Assembly: GCA_034142505.1 (NCBI GenBank)
Contig: JAWZDV010000092.1
Location: forward strand, 62,001 to 126,000
Origin: Hungatella_A sp034142505
GTDB taxonomy: Bacteria > Bacillota > Clostridia > Lachnospirales > Lachnospiraceae
Length of the DNA: 64,000 nucleotides
Direction of reading: 5' to 3'
Translations under genes and position numbers: made by a program
Part shown: in pieces, positions 52,400 to 60,598 of the stretch
Position numbering within the stretch: position 1 is the stretch's first letter
How the letters are laid out: every line of letters begins with the position of its first letter
Notes under the pieces: model-generated
Told to the model about the DNA's origin: nothing
Databases searched by the model: none
The model's input: only the letters and a program-made list of their open reading frames with translations

Positions 52400-52435
52400 A
52401 ATACTCTTCCTCCCTGATTTCTGATTTATTGCCGT

Positions 52436-53659
52436 CTATGACCGGTAATCCGCATTAATCTTCACGTAATCAAAGGTCAAATCACAGCCCCATGCCGTCG
52501 CTTCCTCATTTCCCATCTTCACATCGGCAATGGCAGTCACTTCCGGCTCCGACAAGATCTTTGTGGCCTGCTCCTCGCTGTAATCCACTGCCACGCCGTT
52601 TTCAATAATCTGCATCTTCCCGGCCGCGCTCTCAAAGAATAAATCAACCTTTTCCGGGTCAAAGATGGCTCCGGAGTATCCCATCGCACAGAGAATCCGT
52701 CCCCAGTTGGCATCATGGCCGAAAATGGCCGCTTTTGTCAGGCTGGACGTAATCACGGACTTGGCAAGCGCCTTCGCCTGCTCCTTACTCTCCGCGCCTA
52801 CAATCTTCACTTCAAACAGCGCGGTACATCCCTCGCCGTCACCGGCCATTTTCTTTGCCAGCGTTTCATTTACATAATTAAGTGCTTTGCAAAACGCTTT
52901 ATAATCTTCATTTTTTTCTGTAATCTCATCATTCCCAGCCAGACCGTTGGCCAGCAGAAGCACGGTATCATTGGTGGATGTATCCCCATCCACGGATATC
53001 ATATTGTATGTATCCTGGATATCCCCACTCAGCGCCTCCTGGAGAAGTTCTTTGGAGATATTCACATCGGTGGTCACAAACGCCAGCATGGTGCACATAT
53101 TGGGGTGAATCATCCCGGAACCTTTGCACATGCCGCCGATGGTGACGGTTTTTCCGCCAAGCTCCACCTGCACAGCCACTTCCTTCTTCTTCGTATCGGT
53201 GGTCATAATCGCCTGGGCGGAGCCGGTGCCGCTCTCCAGACTGCCGTCCAGCTTTTCCGCCATCGCTTTCACGCCCGCAGCAATTTTGTCCATAGGGAGC
53301 TGCATCCCAATCACTCCGGTGGAAGCCACCAGCACGGCTTCGGCGGGAACCTTCAGCGCCTGCGCCGCCACATCAGCCGTAGTCTTACAATAGCTGTAAC
53401 CTTCCTCACCGGTACAGGCATTGGCAATCCCGGCGTTGATGACAACCGCCTGGGCGAACGGACTGTTCTTCACCACATTCTGGTCCCATGTTACCGGAGC
53501 CGCTTTTACGATATTGGTGGTAAATGTTCCTGCCGCCTTACAGGGAACCTCGCTGTAAATCAGGGCCATATCCTGCCTGTTCTTATATTTGATCTCCGCC
53601 GCCGTGGATGCGGACTGAAATCCTGCCGCCGCTGTTACTCCGCCTTCGATTGCTTTCAT
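52436..53659 (-). CDS. argJ: Glutamate N-acetyltransferase (ornithine acetyltransferase)
   Basis: Ntn-type autoprocessing enzyme that recycles the acetyl group from acetylornithine to glutamate, 407 residues from ATG 53659 (AGGG upstream; the frame opens at 53704). The processing site region is GMCKGSGMIHPNMCTMLAF, with the nucleophilic Thr preserved; the residue before it is Cys rather than the common Ala. VSVDGDTSTNDTVLLLANG and FGHDANWGRILCAMGYSG are also typical. Whether it is mono- or bifunctional cannot be read. Confidence 0.95.
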   Translation of the reverse strand: MKAIEGGVTAAAGFQSASTAAEIKYKNRQDMALIYSEVPCKAAGTFTTNIVKAAPVTWDQNVVKNSPFAQAVVINAGIANACTGEEGYSYCKTTADVAAQALKVPAEAVLVASTGVIGMQLPMDKIAAGVKAMAEKLDGSLESGTGSAQAIMTTDTKKKEVAVQVELGGKTVTIGGMCKGSGMIHPNMCTMLAFVTTDVNISKELLQEALSGDIQDTYNMISVDGDTSTNDTVLLLANGLAGNDEITEKNEDYKAFCKALNYVNETLAKKMAGDGEGCTALFEVKIVGAESKEQAKALAKSVITSSLTKAAIFGHDANWGRILCAMGYSGAIFDPEKVDLFFESAAGKMQIIENGVAVDYSEEQATKILSEPEVTAIADVKMGNEEATAWGCDLTFDYVKINADYRS

Positions 53660-53675
53660 CCTCTTTCCCTCCATC

Positions 53676-54137
53676 TCAGATAAATTTCGTGATATTCTCT
53701 TCATTCAACGTATAATCGTAGTAATTTAAATCATCCCGTTCCGTCCAGCCAACGCCCTGCCAGAATGCATTTCCAACCTGATTCTCCTTAAATGCGATCA
53801 AGCTGACCTTGTTGATGCCCTCTTCCTTCAGCGCCATCATGGCATACTGGGCCATCCGGTGGCCGATGCCGTGTTTCCGGTAATCCGGCGCCACACAGAC
53901 GTGATAGAAACAGCCCCGCCGGCCGTCATGGCCGCAGAGAATTGCTCCCACGATCCTGCCATTCTGCTCCGCCACCACGCTGGTGGCCGGATTCCGCTTA
54001 AGGAACCGCTCCACGCCTTCCCTGGAATCGTCCAGTGTCCGAATTCCAAACCCCTGAATACTCATCCAGAGAGCATATACCTTATCATAATCATCAAGCG
54101 TCATCGTCCTGATGTTCACACCCATGGTTCCTGCCAT
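53676..54137 (-). CDS. GNAT-family acetyltransferase within the arginine operon
   Basis: 153 residues. Motif A is HVCVAPDYRKHGIGHRMAQYAMMALKEEGINKVSLIAFKENQVGNAFWQGVGWTERDDLNYY, a classical GNAT fold. Sitting between argC and argJ, 16 bases before argJ, it may acetylate glutamate (a short ArgA-like N-acetylglutamate synthase) and prime the cyclic pathway. That is inference from position; the acceptor site is not diagnostic. A start at codon 5 (54125) is also possible. Confidence 0.8.
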   Translation of the reverse strand: MAGTMGVNIRTMTLDDYDKVYALWMSIQGFGIRTLDDSREGVERFLKRNPATSVVAEQNGRIVGAILCGHDGRRGCFYHVCVAPDYRKHGIGHRMAQYAMMALKEEGINKVSLIAFKENQVGNAFWQGVGWTERDDLNYYDYTLNEENITKFI

Positions 54138-54248
54138 ACTTGATACCCTCTCCTGCCCGCCTGTGTCCGCACCGTTTCCACAAGAAATGCGCCCGCGTTT
54201 TCTCTTTATAATACTCTTTCCTGCACCTGATCTACAATTCCATGCCTT

Positions 54249-55289
54249 TTATGGGAACAGCGGTATCTGTTTGAGCCCCGTATTCTCCGGCAGTCCAAAC
54301 AGCAGATTCATATTCTGCACCGCCTGGCCGGCCGCGCCTTTTACCACGTTGTCCATGGCCCCCATCATCACGACCCGGTGGGTTCTCGGATCGATTTTGA
54401 AATTGACATCTACGAAGTTACTGCCCTCCACCCATCTGGTCTGGGGCGTCACGTCTTTTTCCAGGACTCGGACAAACGGTTCGCCTGCATAGTATTTGTC
54501 ATATGCCGCCTTCATTTCCTCATAACTTGCATCCTTCGTAAGGGTGGCGTAAGCTGTTATCAGGATTCCCCGGTTCATAGGGATTAAATGGGGGGTGAAA
54601 CTCAGTGTCACCGGCTTTCCCGCCGCGCAGGACAGCTGCTCCTCGATCTCCGGCGTGTGCCTGTGACTTGCCACTCCATAGGCCTTGCAGCTTTCATTGA
54701 CCTCACAGTACAGGTTATCCACCTTGGCCCCCCGGCCGGCTCCCGACACGCCCGACTTGGCGTCAATGATAATCGTATCCGTATCAATCAGTCCCTCTTT
54801 CACCAGCGGATAAATAGCCAGTGTGGAGCAGGTGGGATAACAGCCCGGATTGGCAATCAGCCTCGCCCCTTTGATCTTCTCCCGGTTAATCTCCGGCAGT
54901 CCATACACCGCCTCTTTTATGTACTCCGGCGTCGGATGTTTGATCTTATACCACTCCTCGTAGACTGCCACGTCCTGAATCCGGAAATCAGCGCTTAAAT
55001 CAATCACCTTTACCTTGGACAGCACCTCCTCATTGATCAAAGAAGCGCAGAGTCCCTGGGGCGTGGCGGTAAAGATCACGTCCACCAGCTCCGCCAGTTC
55101 CTTCATATTATCATCCTTACAGGTATCGTCCACGATCTGAAACATATTCTGATAGATCGAAGCGTATTTTTGATCCACATAGCTTTTGGAGCCGTACCAT
55201 TTGATTTCCACATCGTCTCTCTGAAGCAGCAGTCTGGCCAGTTCTCCGCCCGCATATCCTGTCGAACCAATAATGCCTACTTTTATCAT
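54249..55289 (-). CDS. argC: N-acetyl-γ-glutamyl-phosphate reductase
   Basis: NADPH-dependent reductase, 346 residues from ATG 55289 behind AAGGAG (the frame extends further but without family sequence). KVGIIGSTGYAGGELARLL is the nucleotide-binding start; IANPGCYPTCSTLAIYPL carries the catalytic Cys; SHRHTPEIEEQL and PHLIPMNRGIL follow. First gene of the leftward arginine operon, divergent from argG. Confidence 0.96.
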   Translation of the reverse strand: MIKVGIIGSTGYAGGELARLLLQRDDVEIKWYGSKSYVDQKYASIYQNMFQIVDDTCKDDNMKELAELVDVIFTATPQGLCASLINEEVLSKVKVIDLSADFRIQDVAVYEEWYKIKHPTPEYIKEAVYGLPEINREKIKGARLIANPGCYPTCSTLAIYPLVKEGLIDTDTIIIDAKSGVSGAGRGAKVDNLYCEVNESCKAYGVASHRHTPEIEEQLSCAAGKPVTLSFTPHLIPMNRGILITAYATLTKDASYEEMKAAYDKYYAGEPFVRVLEKDVTPQTRWVEGSNFVDVNFKIDPRTHRVVMMGAMDNVVKGAAGQAVQNMNLLFGLPENTGLKQIPLFP

Positions 55290-55344
55290 ATTCATACTCT
55301 CCTTATATTTAATCATCGAAACCGTCAACGGCAAATCTACCCTC

Positions 55345-55372
55345 ATTATAGATACTTTCCTGCCGCTTGAAA
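55345..55372 (-). promoter_or_regulatory. Predicted promoter of the argC operon
   Basis: On the minus strand TTTCAA (55372-55367), 16-bp spacer, TATAAT (55350-55345), about 55 bases upstream of argC. Confidence 0.5.
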
Positions 55373-55394
55373 AGCATTTCATAATGTTTTTATT

Positions 55395-55501
55395 TTATTG
55401 ATTCATAATTATACATCCACTTTGTATAATATGCAATATTTTTTTATAAAAATTCATTTTACACTTGCATTCTCCATAAAATGGGTGTATATTTATGAAA
55501 G
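55395..55501. promoter_or_regulatory. argG promoter and ARG-box-like sites
   Basis: TTGCAT (55465-55470), 17-bp spacer, TATATT (55488-55493) forms the argG promoter. Several ArgR-like half sites surround it (GATTCATAATTATACA near 55398, TATAAAAATTCATT near 55445, TGTATATTTATGAAA near 55486), all resembling TGAATWWWWATTCA. Arginine-dependent repression of both divergent units is therefore likely; the exact box boundaries are uncertain. Confidence 0.5.
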
Positions 55502-55534
55502 CCAATTATCATTTTTTCAGGAGGAAATCAAGAT

Positions 55535-56761
55535 ATGAAAGAGAAAGTAATCTTAGCGTATTCCGGCGGACTGGATACCACCGCCATCATTCCGTGGTTA
55601 AAAGAGAATTTTGATTATGAAGTTGTCTGCTGCTGCATCGACTGCGGCCAGGGCAATGAACTGGACGGACTGGAGGAGAGATCCCAATTATCCGGTGCTT
55701 CCAAATTATACATAGAAAATGTAATCGACGATTTCTGTGACAACTACATTGTACCCTGTGTGCAGGCGGGAGCGGTCTATGAGAATAAATATCTGCTGGG
55801 CACCTCCATGGCGCGTCCGGCTATCGCCAAACGTCTCGTTGAGATCGCACGCAAGGAGGGCGCTACCGCCATCTGCCACGGCGCTACCGGCAAGGGCAAC
55901 GACCAGATTCGTTTTGAACTTGGTATCAAGGCCCTGGCTCCTGATTTAAAGATCATCGCTCCATGGCGTATGACCGACGTGTGGACCATGCAGTCCCGCG
56001 AAGATGAGATCGAATACTGCAAGCAGCACGGCATCGACCTTCCGTTCTCCGCAGACAACAGTTACAGCCGTGACCGCAATTTATGGCACATCAGCCACGA
56101 GGGTCTGGAGCTGGAGGACCCGGCCAATGAGCCGAACTACGACCATTTGCTGGTACTGGGCGTTTCCCCGGAAAAAGCGCCGGATGAGGGCGAGTACGTG
56201 ACCATGACCTTCGAAAAGGGGGTTCCGGTCAGTGTCAACGGTAAAAAGATGAAGGTGTCCGACATTATCACCGAATTGAACGCGCTGGGCGGCAAACACG
56301 GCATCGGCATCGTAGATATCGTGGAAAACCGCGTGGTGGGCATGAAGTCCCGCGGCGTCTATGAGACCCCGGGCGGAACCATTTTGATGGAAGCTCACCA
56401 GCAGCTGGAAGAACTTGTGTTAGACCGGGCCACCATGGAAGTAAAAAAGGACATGGGCAACAAGTTCGCCCAGATTGTATACGAGGGAAAATGGTTCACT
56501 CCGCTGCGTGAAGCCATCCAGGCATTTGTGGAGTCCACCCAGGCTTACGTAACCGGCGAAGTGAAGTTCAAACTCTACAAGGGCAACATCATCAAGGCCG
56601 GCACCACCTCTCCATACTCCTTATACAGCGAGTCTCTGGCCTCCTTCACCACCGGTGATCTCTATGACCACCACGACGCCGACGGCTTCATCACCTTATT
56701 CGGCCTCCCACTGAAGGTCCGCGCTATGAAGATGGCGGAATTGGAGAAGAACCAGAAATAA
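55535..56761 (+). CDS. argG: Argininosuccinate synthase
   Basis: Ligates citrulline and aspartate with ATP, 408 residues. ATP pyrophosphatase motif AYSGGLDTTAIIPWLKE at the N-terminus, ICHGATGKGNDQIRFELGIKAL, FSADNSYSRDRNLWHISHEGLELEDP, GIGIVDIVENRVVGMKSRGVYETPGG. GGAGG precedes ATG. Divergent from the argC operon; argH is 4 kb to the right. Confidence 0.97.
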   Translation: MKEKVILAYSGGLDTTAIIPWLKENFDYEVVCCCIDCGQGNELDGLEERSQLSGASKLYIENVIDDFCDNYIVPCVQAGAVYENKYLLGTSMARPAIAKRLVEIARKEGATAICHGATGKGNDQIRFELGIKALAPDLKIIAPWRMTDVWTMQSREDEIEYCKQHGIDLPFSADNSYSRDRNLWHISHEGLELEDPANEPNYDHLLVLGVSPEKAPDEGEYVTMTFEKGVPVSVNGKKMKVSDIITELNALGGKHGIGIVDIVENRVVGMKSRGVYETPGGTILMEAHQQLEELVLDRATMEVKKDMGNKFAQIVYEGKWFTPLREAIQAFVESTQAYVTGEVKFKLYKGNIIKAGTTSPYSLYSESLASFTTGDLYDHHDADGFITLFGLPLKVRAMKMAELEKNQK

Positions 56762-56786
56762 AACCAGCTCCATTTACCAAACACTG

Positions 56787-56820
56787 CGGGCCATGCCGAT
56801 TTTCACTTTGGCATGGCCCG
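56787..56820. terminator. Terminator between argG and the AbiE-type pair
   Basis: An 11-bp stem CGGGCCATGCC/GGCATGGCCCG with a 12-base loop; the following TTATTGAT is only weakly T-rich. Confidence 0.65.
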
Positions 56821-56845
56821 TTATTGATACTGTTTTGCGGCTTCC

Positions 56846-57391
56846 TCACTGCTTTTCCACTGCCCTGTCCCGGCATCCCATCTCTGGAAATATTCCTCCT
56901 CTGAAATCATCGCCTTCCAGCTGTGTCCTTATCTCCCTACGCTCCGGGCATGGAATAATGACATCCCCAACCCCAATATCCACCTGAAATGGCACCCGCA
57001 CATTCTTGATGGAACCTGTAATCTGGGCACTGACTCCATGGTATTTTTTCTCCAAAGCAATTGGTTTTGTTTTTCCCGCCTTCAGGATGACAAAATCATA
57101 ATCCGTTGTTACCGTCAATATCTCCGCGATAATCCTGTCCATCTCAGCCAAATCATTATTTAATCCCCGCATCAGAAAATCCACATCTACCGTAGCCCTG
57201 CTTTCAAAATTCGTTAAGGTGTAAATGAACAGACCTCCCTTCAAGATAAAGTTCCCCGCATAGTTTGAACCTGCCAGCCTCCGCAAAAATTCTTCTTGAA
57301 AAAACAACTGCAGACACTGTTGATAACTGATTCCTGAGATCTTTGCTTTATTCTTCAATTTCGCCAGAACTGATGCCGCCTGATCTGTCAT
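56846..57391 (-). pseudogene. Truncated AbiEii-type nucleotidyltransferase toxin
   Basis: The N-terminal 165 residues match AbiEii/AbiGii toxins of type IV toxin-antitoxin systems: NFILKGGLFIYTLTNFESRATVDVDFLMRG (nucleotidyltransferase signature GG..., DxD) and FQVDIGVGDVIIPCPERREI. Full-length members are about 270-300 residues; here the frame leaves the family sequence after RTQLEGD and stops at residue 181, lacking the C-terminal helical half. A different frame from an ATG near 56912 encodes a plausible unrelated tail (SEEEYFQRWDAGTGQWKSSEEAAKQY), as if a deletion joined two genes. The start overlaps the antitoxin stop (TGATG). Confidence 0.7.
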
Positions 57392-57999
57392 CACAACCAC
57401 ACTCCAATCAAATCCTTTGCAACTTTGCTCACCCGCAGGGCTTTGCTATATGCCAGCAGTCTTGGGATACTCTTAGCAGGGTCTCTCACATAGCATTGAA
57501 TTGCTTGATGAAAGGTCTCTCTATCCATCTTGTTGCGATATCGCAGACAGTCACAAATAACCCGTTCCTTATCGTAAATCTTTACCGGATGTCCATCTAC
57601 CGTCCCCTCGTTCAGCCCTAGATTCAAAAGAGACGGTTCCACATAATATGGCTTTACAAAGGGATAATCCAAATGAAACCGCGACTTCCCGGAATCCTTG
57701 CTGACAGCAAGATGCCACTCGCCCGGAATGCGGTCACTGTATCCATAATAGCGAAGAGCGCTGTCCATACAAAGAATCCCATCCGGATAAAGACGGGTAA
57801 TCGTACCTGCCTCGCTAAAATCTTCCGGATCAATCCACTGATAATAACCGGGGCGAACCTTTTCTACGCAGCCCTCCTGAATCAGACGCTGAAGCTTTCT
57901 ATAAAAAATCTTCTCTTTATCCAGTTCCCCCGCCCGCATTATTCCTCCGTATCGCTCAAAAATCTCTTTACATTGAGTTACATCATACATTCCACTCAC
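57391..57999 (-). CDS. AbiEi-type antitoxin / transcriptional regulator
   Basis: 202 residues: an N-terminal winged-helix domain (FERYGGIMRAGELDKEKIFYRKLQRLIQEGCVEKVRPGYYQWID) and the AbiEi C-terminal domain (ILCMDSALRYYGYSDRIPGEWHLAVSKDSGKSRF; IYDKERVICDCLRYRNKMDRETFHQAIQCYVRD). Antitoxin of type IV AbiE pairs that autorepresses and neutralises the nucleotidyltransferase. Upstream of the truncated toxin gene and intact itself, so it may persist as a solitary regulator. Confidence 0.85.
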   Translation of the reverse strand: MSGMYDVTQCKEIFERYGGIMRAGELDKEKIFYRKLQRLIQEGCVEKVRPGYYQWIDPEDFSEAGTITRLYPDGILCMDSALRYYGYSDRIPGEWHLAVSKDSGKSRFHLDYPFVKPYYVEPSLLNLGLNEGTVDGHPVKIYDKERVICDCLRYRNKMDRETFHQAIQCYVRDPAKSIPRLLAYSKALRVSKVAKDLIGVWL

Positions 58000-58153
58000 T
58001 CCTTCCTAAATTTAATTCAATTAATACATATAAGCGGACATATTCATGTATTTTCATGACTCTTAATTTTAACCACCTCATCATTTCCACTTTATCCCAT
58101 CATCCACCTATGCTAAAATAAAGGTATCTACTCAAAATCAGGAGGACATTTGA

Positions 58154-59560
58154 ATGGGACTGAGACATGAAATTGCCGCCCACCGGGCCTGGCGGGCGGG
58201 GGTGGCGCATACGACGTTGAATCCGGAAGGCCCCGGATGCGTCCGGATTCACTTAATTCCGCCGAAATGGGCGCCATTTGCCCACAATCCCTATGTGATG
58301 ATATTGAACGGTTATTATATACTGCCGCTTGGGTATTCCTGGGCCATACTGCTGGAACGTTTTATACACGAGGTCAATCAATATGAAGGGCGCCCCATGA
58401 CACCGGAGGATATGGAACAAGTCATGTCCCGGGCAGCCGCCAGCACCCGGCGGGTCTACCCGGCCCCCAGGCAGCAGATTGCCGATGATCTGCGGGAAAT
58501 GCTGACTCTCTTCTACGATGTCGCCCACGGCCAGGAACCCGGCGTGGACATCCCAGCCATGTCCCTCAGAAGCTATGCAAAGCACATGTCCGCCCCTCAC
58601 CGGATGGATCTGATGATCAGTTCCATGGTATCGGAAAACGGCCGGTGGAACTGCTGCCTCAAATGCCGCCACTGCTACGCTGCCGGCCAGCCGTCGGCCA
58701 GTGTGAAGGAGCTGTCCACCAGCCAGTGGAAAACCATCATAGACCACTGCAAACAAGCAGGGATTCCCCAGCTGACATTCACCGGCGGAGAACCCACGAT
58801 GCGGGACGATTTGGTGGAACTGGTCAATTATTCCCGCTGGTTTGTCACAAGACTCAACACCAACGGCTGCCGGCTGACGAAACCGCTCTGCGAAGCCCTG
58901 CGGGAAGCCAGCCTTGACAGTGTACAGATCACGCTCTATTCCTCCGATCCGGACATCCACAACCGTCTCGTAGGAGCCGGGCTTCCACACACAGACGGCG
59001 GCTTTGAACAGACTGTGGCCGGTCTTTTCAATGCCCTGGAAGCAGGTTTGAATGTCAGTGTCAACACTCCGCTCTGCCGGGACAATGAAGACTATCTATC
59101 GACCCTTCATTTCCTGCATGAACAAGGGGTTTTTTATGTCACCTGCTCCGGCCTGATTGAGACCGGCAATGCCTCCTCGGCTGCGTCCGTCTCCTCCCAG
59201 ATTACCCTGGAGGAGATGGGAGAAATTCTGACATCCGCCGCCGGGTTCTGCAAGGAGACAGGCATGGAGATCAGTTTCACCTCCCCCGGCCGGGCAGACC
59301 AGACACTCTTAAAGCAGCTAAATATCCCGGTTCCCATGTGCGGCGCCTGTCTCTCCAACATGGCTGTGGCTCCCGACGGGAATGTTGTTCCCTGCCAGAG
59401 CTGGCTGAGAGAAGGATATTCTCTTGGAAACCTTTTAACGACTCCCTGGAAACAGATCTGGAATCATAAAACCTGTCAATCCATCCGCTCTATGACGGAA
59501 GAGGAAGCGCTTCTCTGCCCACTGAGGTTGGAGAAATTCTTGAACGGAGGTAGGCCTTAA
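58154..59560 (+). CDS. Radical SAM enzyme with SPASM/twitch-like C-terminus, candidate peptide maturase
   Basis: 468 residues. A unique N-terminal domain (about 1-150; includes IHLIPPKWAPFAHNPYVMIL and GYYILPLGYSWAILLERFI) precedes the radical SAM core. The 4Fe-4S/SAM motif is C167-x3-C171-x2-C174 (CCLKCRHCYAAG). FTGGEPTMRDDLVELV is the SAM-contact GGE motif. C-terminal Cys residues at 396, 399, 414 and 455 (CGAC, VVPCQSW, LLCPLR) suggest one auxiliary cluster of the SPASM/twitch type used by RiPP maturases. GGAGG precedes ATG. Its stop overlaps the start of the next gene by one base (TAATG), so the two products are made together. The likely role is to modify the Cys-Ala tail of that protein. 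Confidence 0.88.
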   Translation: MGLRHEIAAHRAWRAGVAHTTLNPEGPGCVRIHLIPPKWAPFAHNPYVMILNGYYILPLGYSWAILLERFIHEVNQYEGRPMTPEDMEQVMSRAAASTRRVYPAPRQQIADDLREMLTLFYDVAHGQEPGVDIPAMSLRSYAKHMSAPHRMDLMISSMVSENGRWNCCLKCRHCYAAGQPSASVKELSTSQWKTIIDHCKQAGIPQLTFTGGEPTMRDDLVELVNYSRWFVTRLNTNGCRLTKPLCEALREASLDSVQITLYSSDPDIHNRLVGAGLPHTDGGFEQTVAGLFNALEAGLNVSVNTPLCRDNEDYLSTLHFLHEQGVFYVTCSGLIETGNASSAASVSSQITLEEMGEILTSAAGFCKETGMEISFTSPGRADQTLLKQLNIPVPMCGACLSNMAVAPDGNVVPCQSWLREGYSLGNLLTTPWKQIWNHKTCQSIRSMTEEEALLCPLRLEKFLNGGRP

Positions 59561-60546
59561 TGGACGACACTTTAGAGAAAAAAGAAGAGCAAAAGAAAAA
59601 ACTAACCCGTTTTCTTTTGGTAACCGCCATAGGAATAGTCATCCTGCTGCTTTATCTGATTATATCCACGCGCCCTCTGGATGAGATTCAAAACTACGAG
59701 GTGGAGGTGACCCCGCTGCCAAAAGGCGCGGTGGAAATCACCTATCGCTACGATTGGAAGGTATTAAATGATTCCAAGGAAGGCCCCCTTGAGTGGGTGA
59801 AGCTTGGCATGGCCAACTATGACTACGGTCTTGTGGAATATGGCGGCGCCATCACAGGCCGCCATTACGGCTCCGATGCCTATTCCAACGACGGCCCCTA
59901 CGCCTGTTTTGACCTTAACCGGCCCTATTATAAAGGAGAAACCGCTTCCTTCTGGTTCACCGTGACCCAGAGCAGCTTAATGTGCAGCAACCCCGATCAG
60001 CCGGACCAGCCATTTTTTGATTTCACCCCCGGCTGGTTTGACCATATCACAGTCAAACACTACAAATTCATCTGGAATAATCCGGCCGCTCCAACTGACC
60101 ACAACGCCGACCGGGAGATGGGTGATGCCCTGATCTGGGAGGGCACTCTCTCCCCCGGCAAAAAGCGGAATATGAAGGTCAGTTACAACATTAACGATTT
60201 TGACTCCCCTTACCTCGTGGAATGGTCCAAGCCCTATGACAATGGTGGCGGGGACAGCGGCATTGACGGCAGTGTCGTGTTCATTATCATCATCGCTACC
60301 GGTTATTTCGGCTACCAGCTTGCTTGGGGAAAAAGTTCTTACGACAACGGCCGCGGCTATGGCGGAGGCATTCACAATTATCACCACACGGGAGGCCGGG
60401 GCGGCGGCGGTTGTGCCTGCGCCTGTGCCTGTGCCGGATGCGCCTGTGCCTGCGCCTGCGCCGGAGGCGGCCGGGCAGGCTGCAGCCAGAAGGATTTTTA
60501 CAACTCCATTCATGTTCCAAAAGAAATTCCAATCCAAAAACAGTAA
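59560..60546 (+). CDS. Two-helix membrane protein with Cys-Ala repeat tail, candidate radical SAM substrate
   Basis: 328 residues: a charged N-terminus, transmembrane helix 1 (about 17-37), an outer β-rich domain (about 42-235, e.g. YEVEVTPLPKGAVEITYRYDW), transmembrane helix 2 (about 238-256, VVFIIIIATGYFGYQLAW), a Gly/Tyr/His-rich segment, then the tail. Residues 285-308 consist of four Cys-Ala pairs, Gly, four more Cys-Ala pairs, GGGRAG and a final Cys: nine Cys in 24 residues, ending in SQKDFY. The predicted topology places the tail in the cytoplasm, where the co-encoded radical SAM enzyme acts. I cannot name the family. Metal binding or thioether/thioamide-type modification of the tail are the main possibilities. 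Confidence 0.82.
   Translation: MDDTLEKKEEQKKKLTRFLLVTAIGIVILLLYLIISTRPLDEIQNYEVEVTPLPKGAVEITYRYDWKVLNDSKEGPLEWVKLGMANYDYGLVEYGGAITGRHYGSDAYSNDGPYACFDLNRPYYKGETASFWFTVTQSSLMCSNPDQPDQPFFDFTPGWFDHITVKHYKFIWNNPAAPTDHNADREMGDALIWEGTLSPGKKRNMKVSYNINDFDSPYLVEWSKPYDNGGGDSGIDGSVVFIIIIATGYFGYQLAWGKSSYDNGRGYGGGIHNYHHTGGRGGGGCACACACAGCACACACAGGGRAGCSQKDFYNSIHVPKEIPIQKQ
60412..60485 (+). repeat. TG(C/T)GCC tandem repeat encoding the Cys-Ala tail
   Basis: Hexanucleotide units TGYGCC are repeated four times, interrupted by GGA, and repeated four times again. Cys codons alternate TGT and TGC, so the repeat is kept at the protein rather than only the DNA level. Confidence 0.85.
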
Positions 60547-60554
60547 CACAACAA

Positions 60555-60579
60555 GGGCAGGTGATTCGTTCACCTGCCC
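60555..60579. terminator. Hairpin between the repeat-tail gene and argH
   Basis: GGGCAGGTGA pairs with TCACCTGCCC around a five-base loop; the downstream CTGTCCTGTCTTTG is weakly T-rich. It lies between convergent genes. Confidence 0.6.
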
Positions 60580-60598
60580 CTGTCCTGTCTTTGATTCT

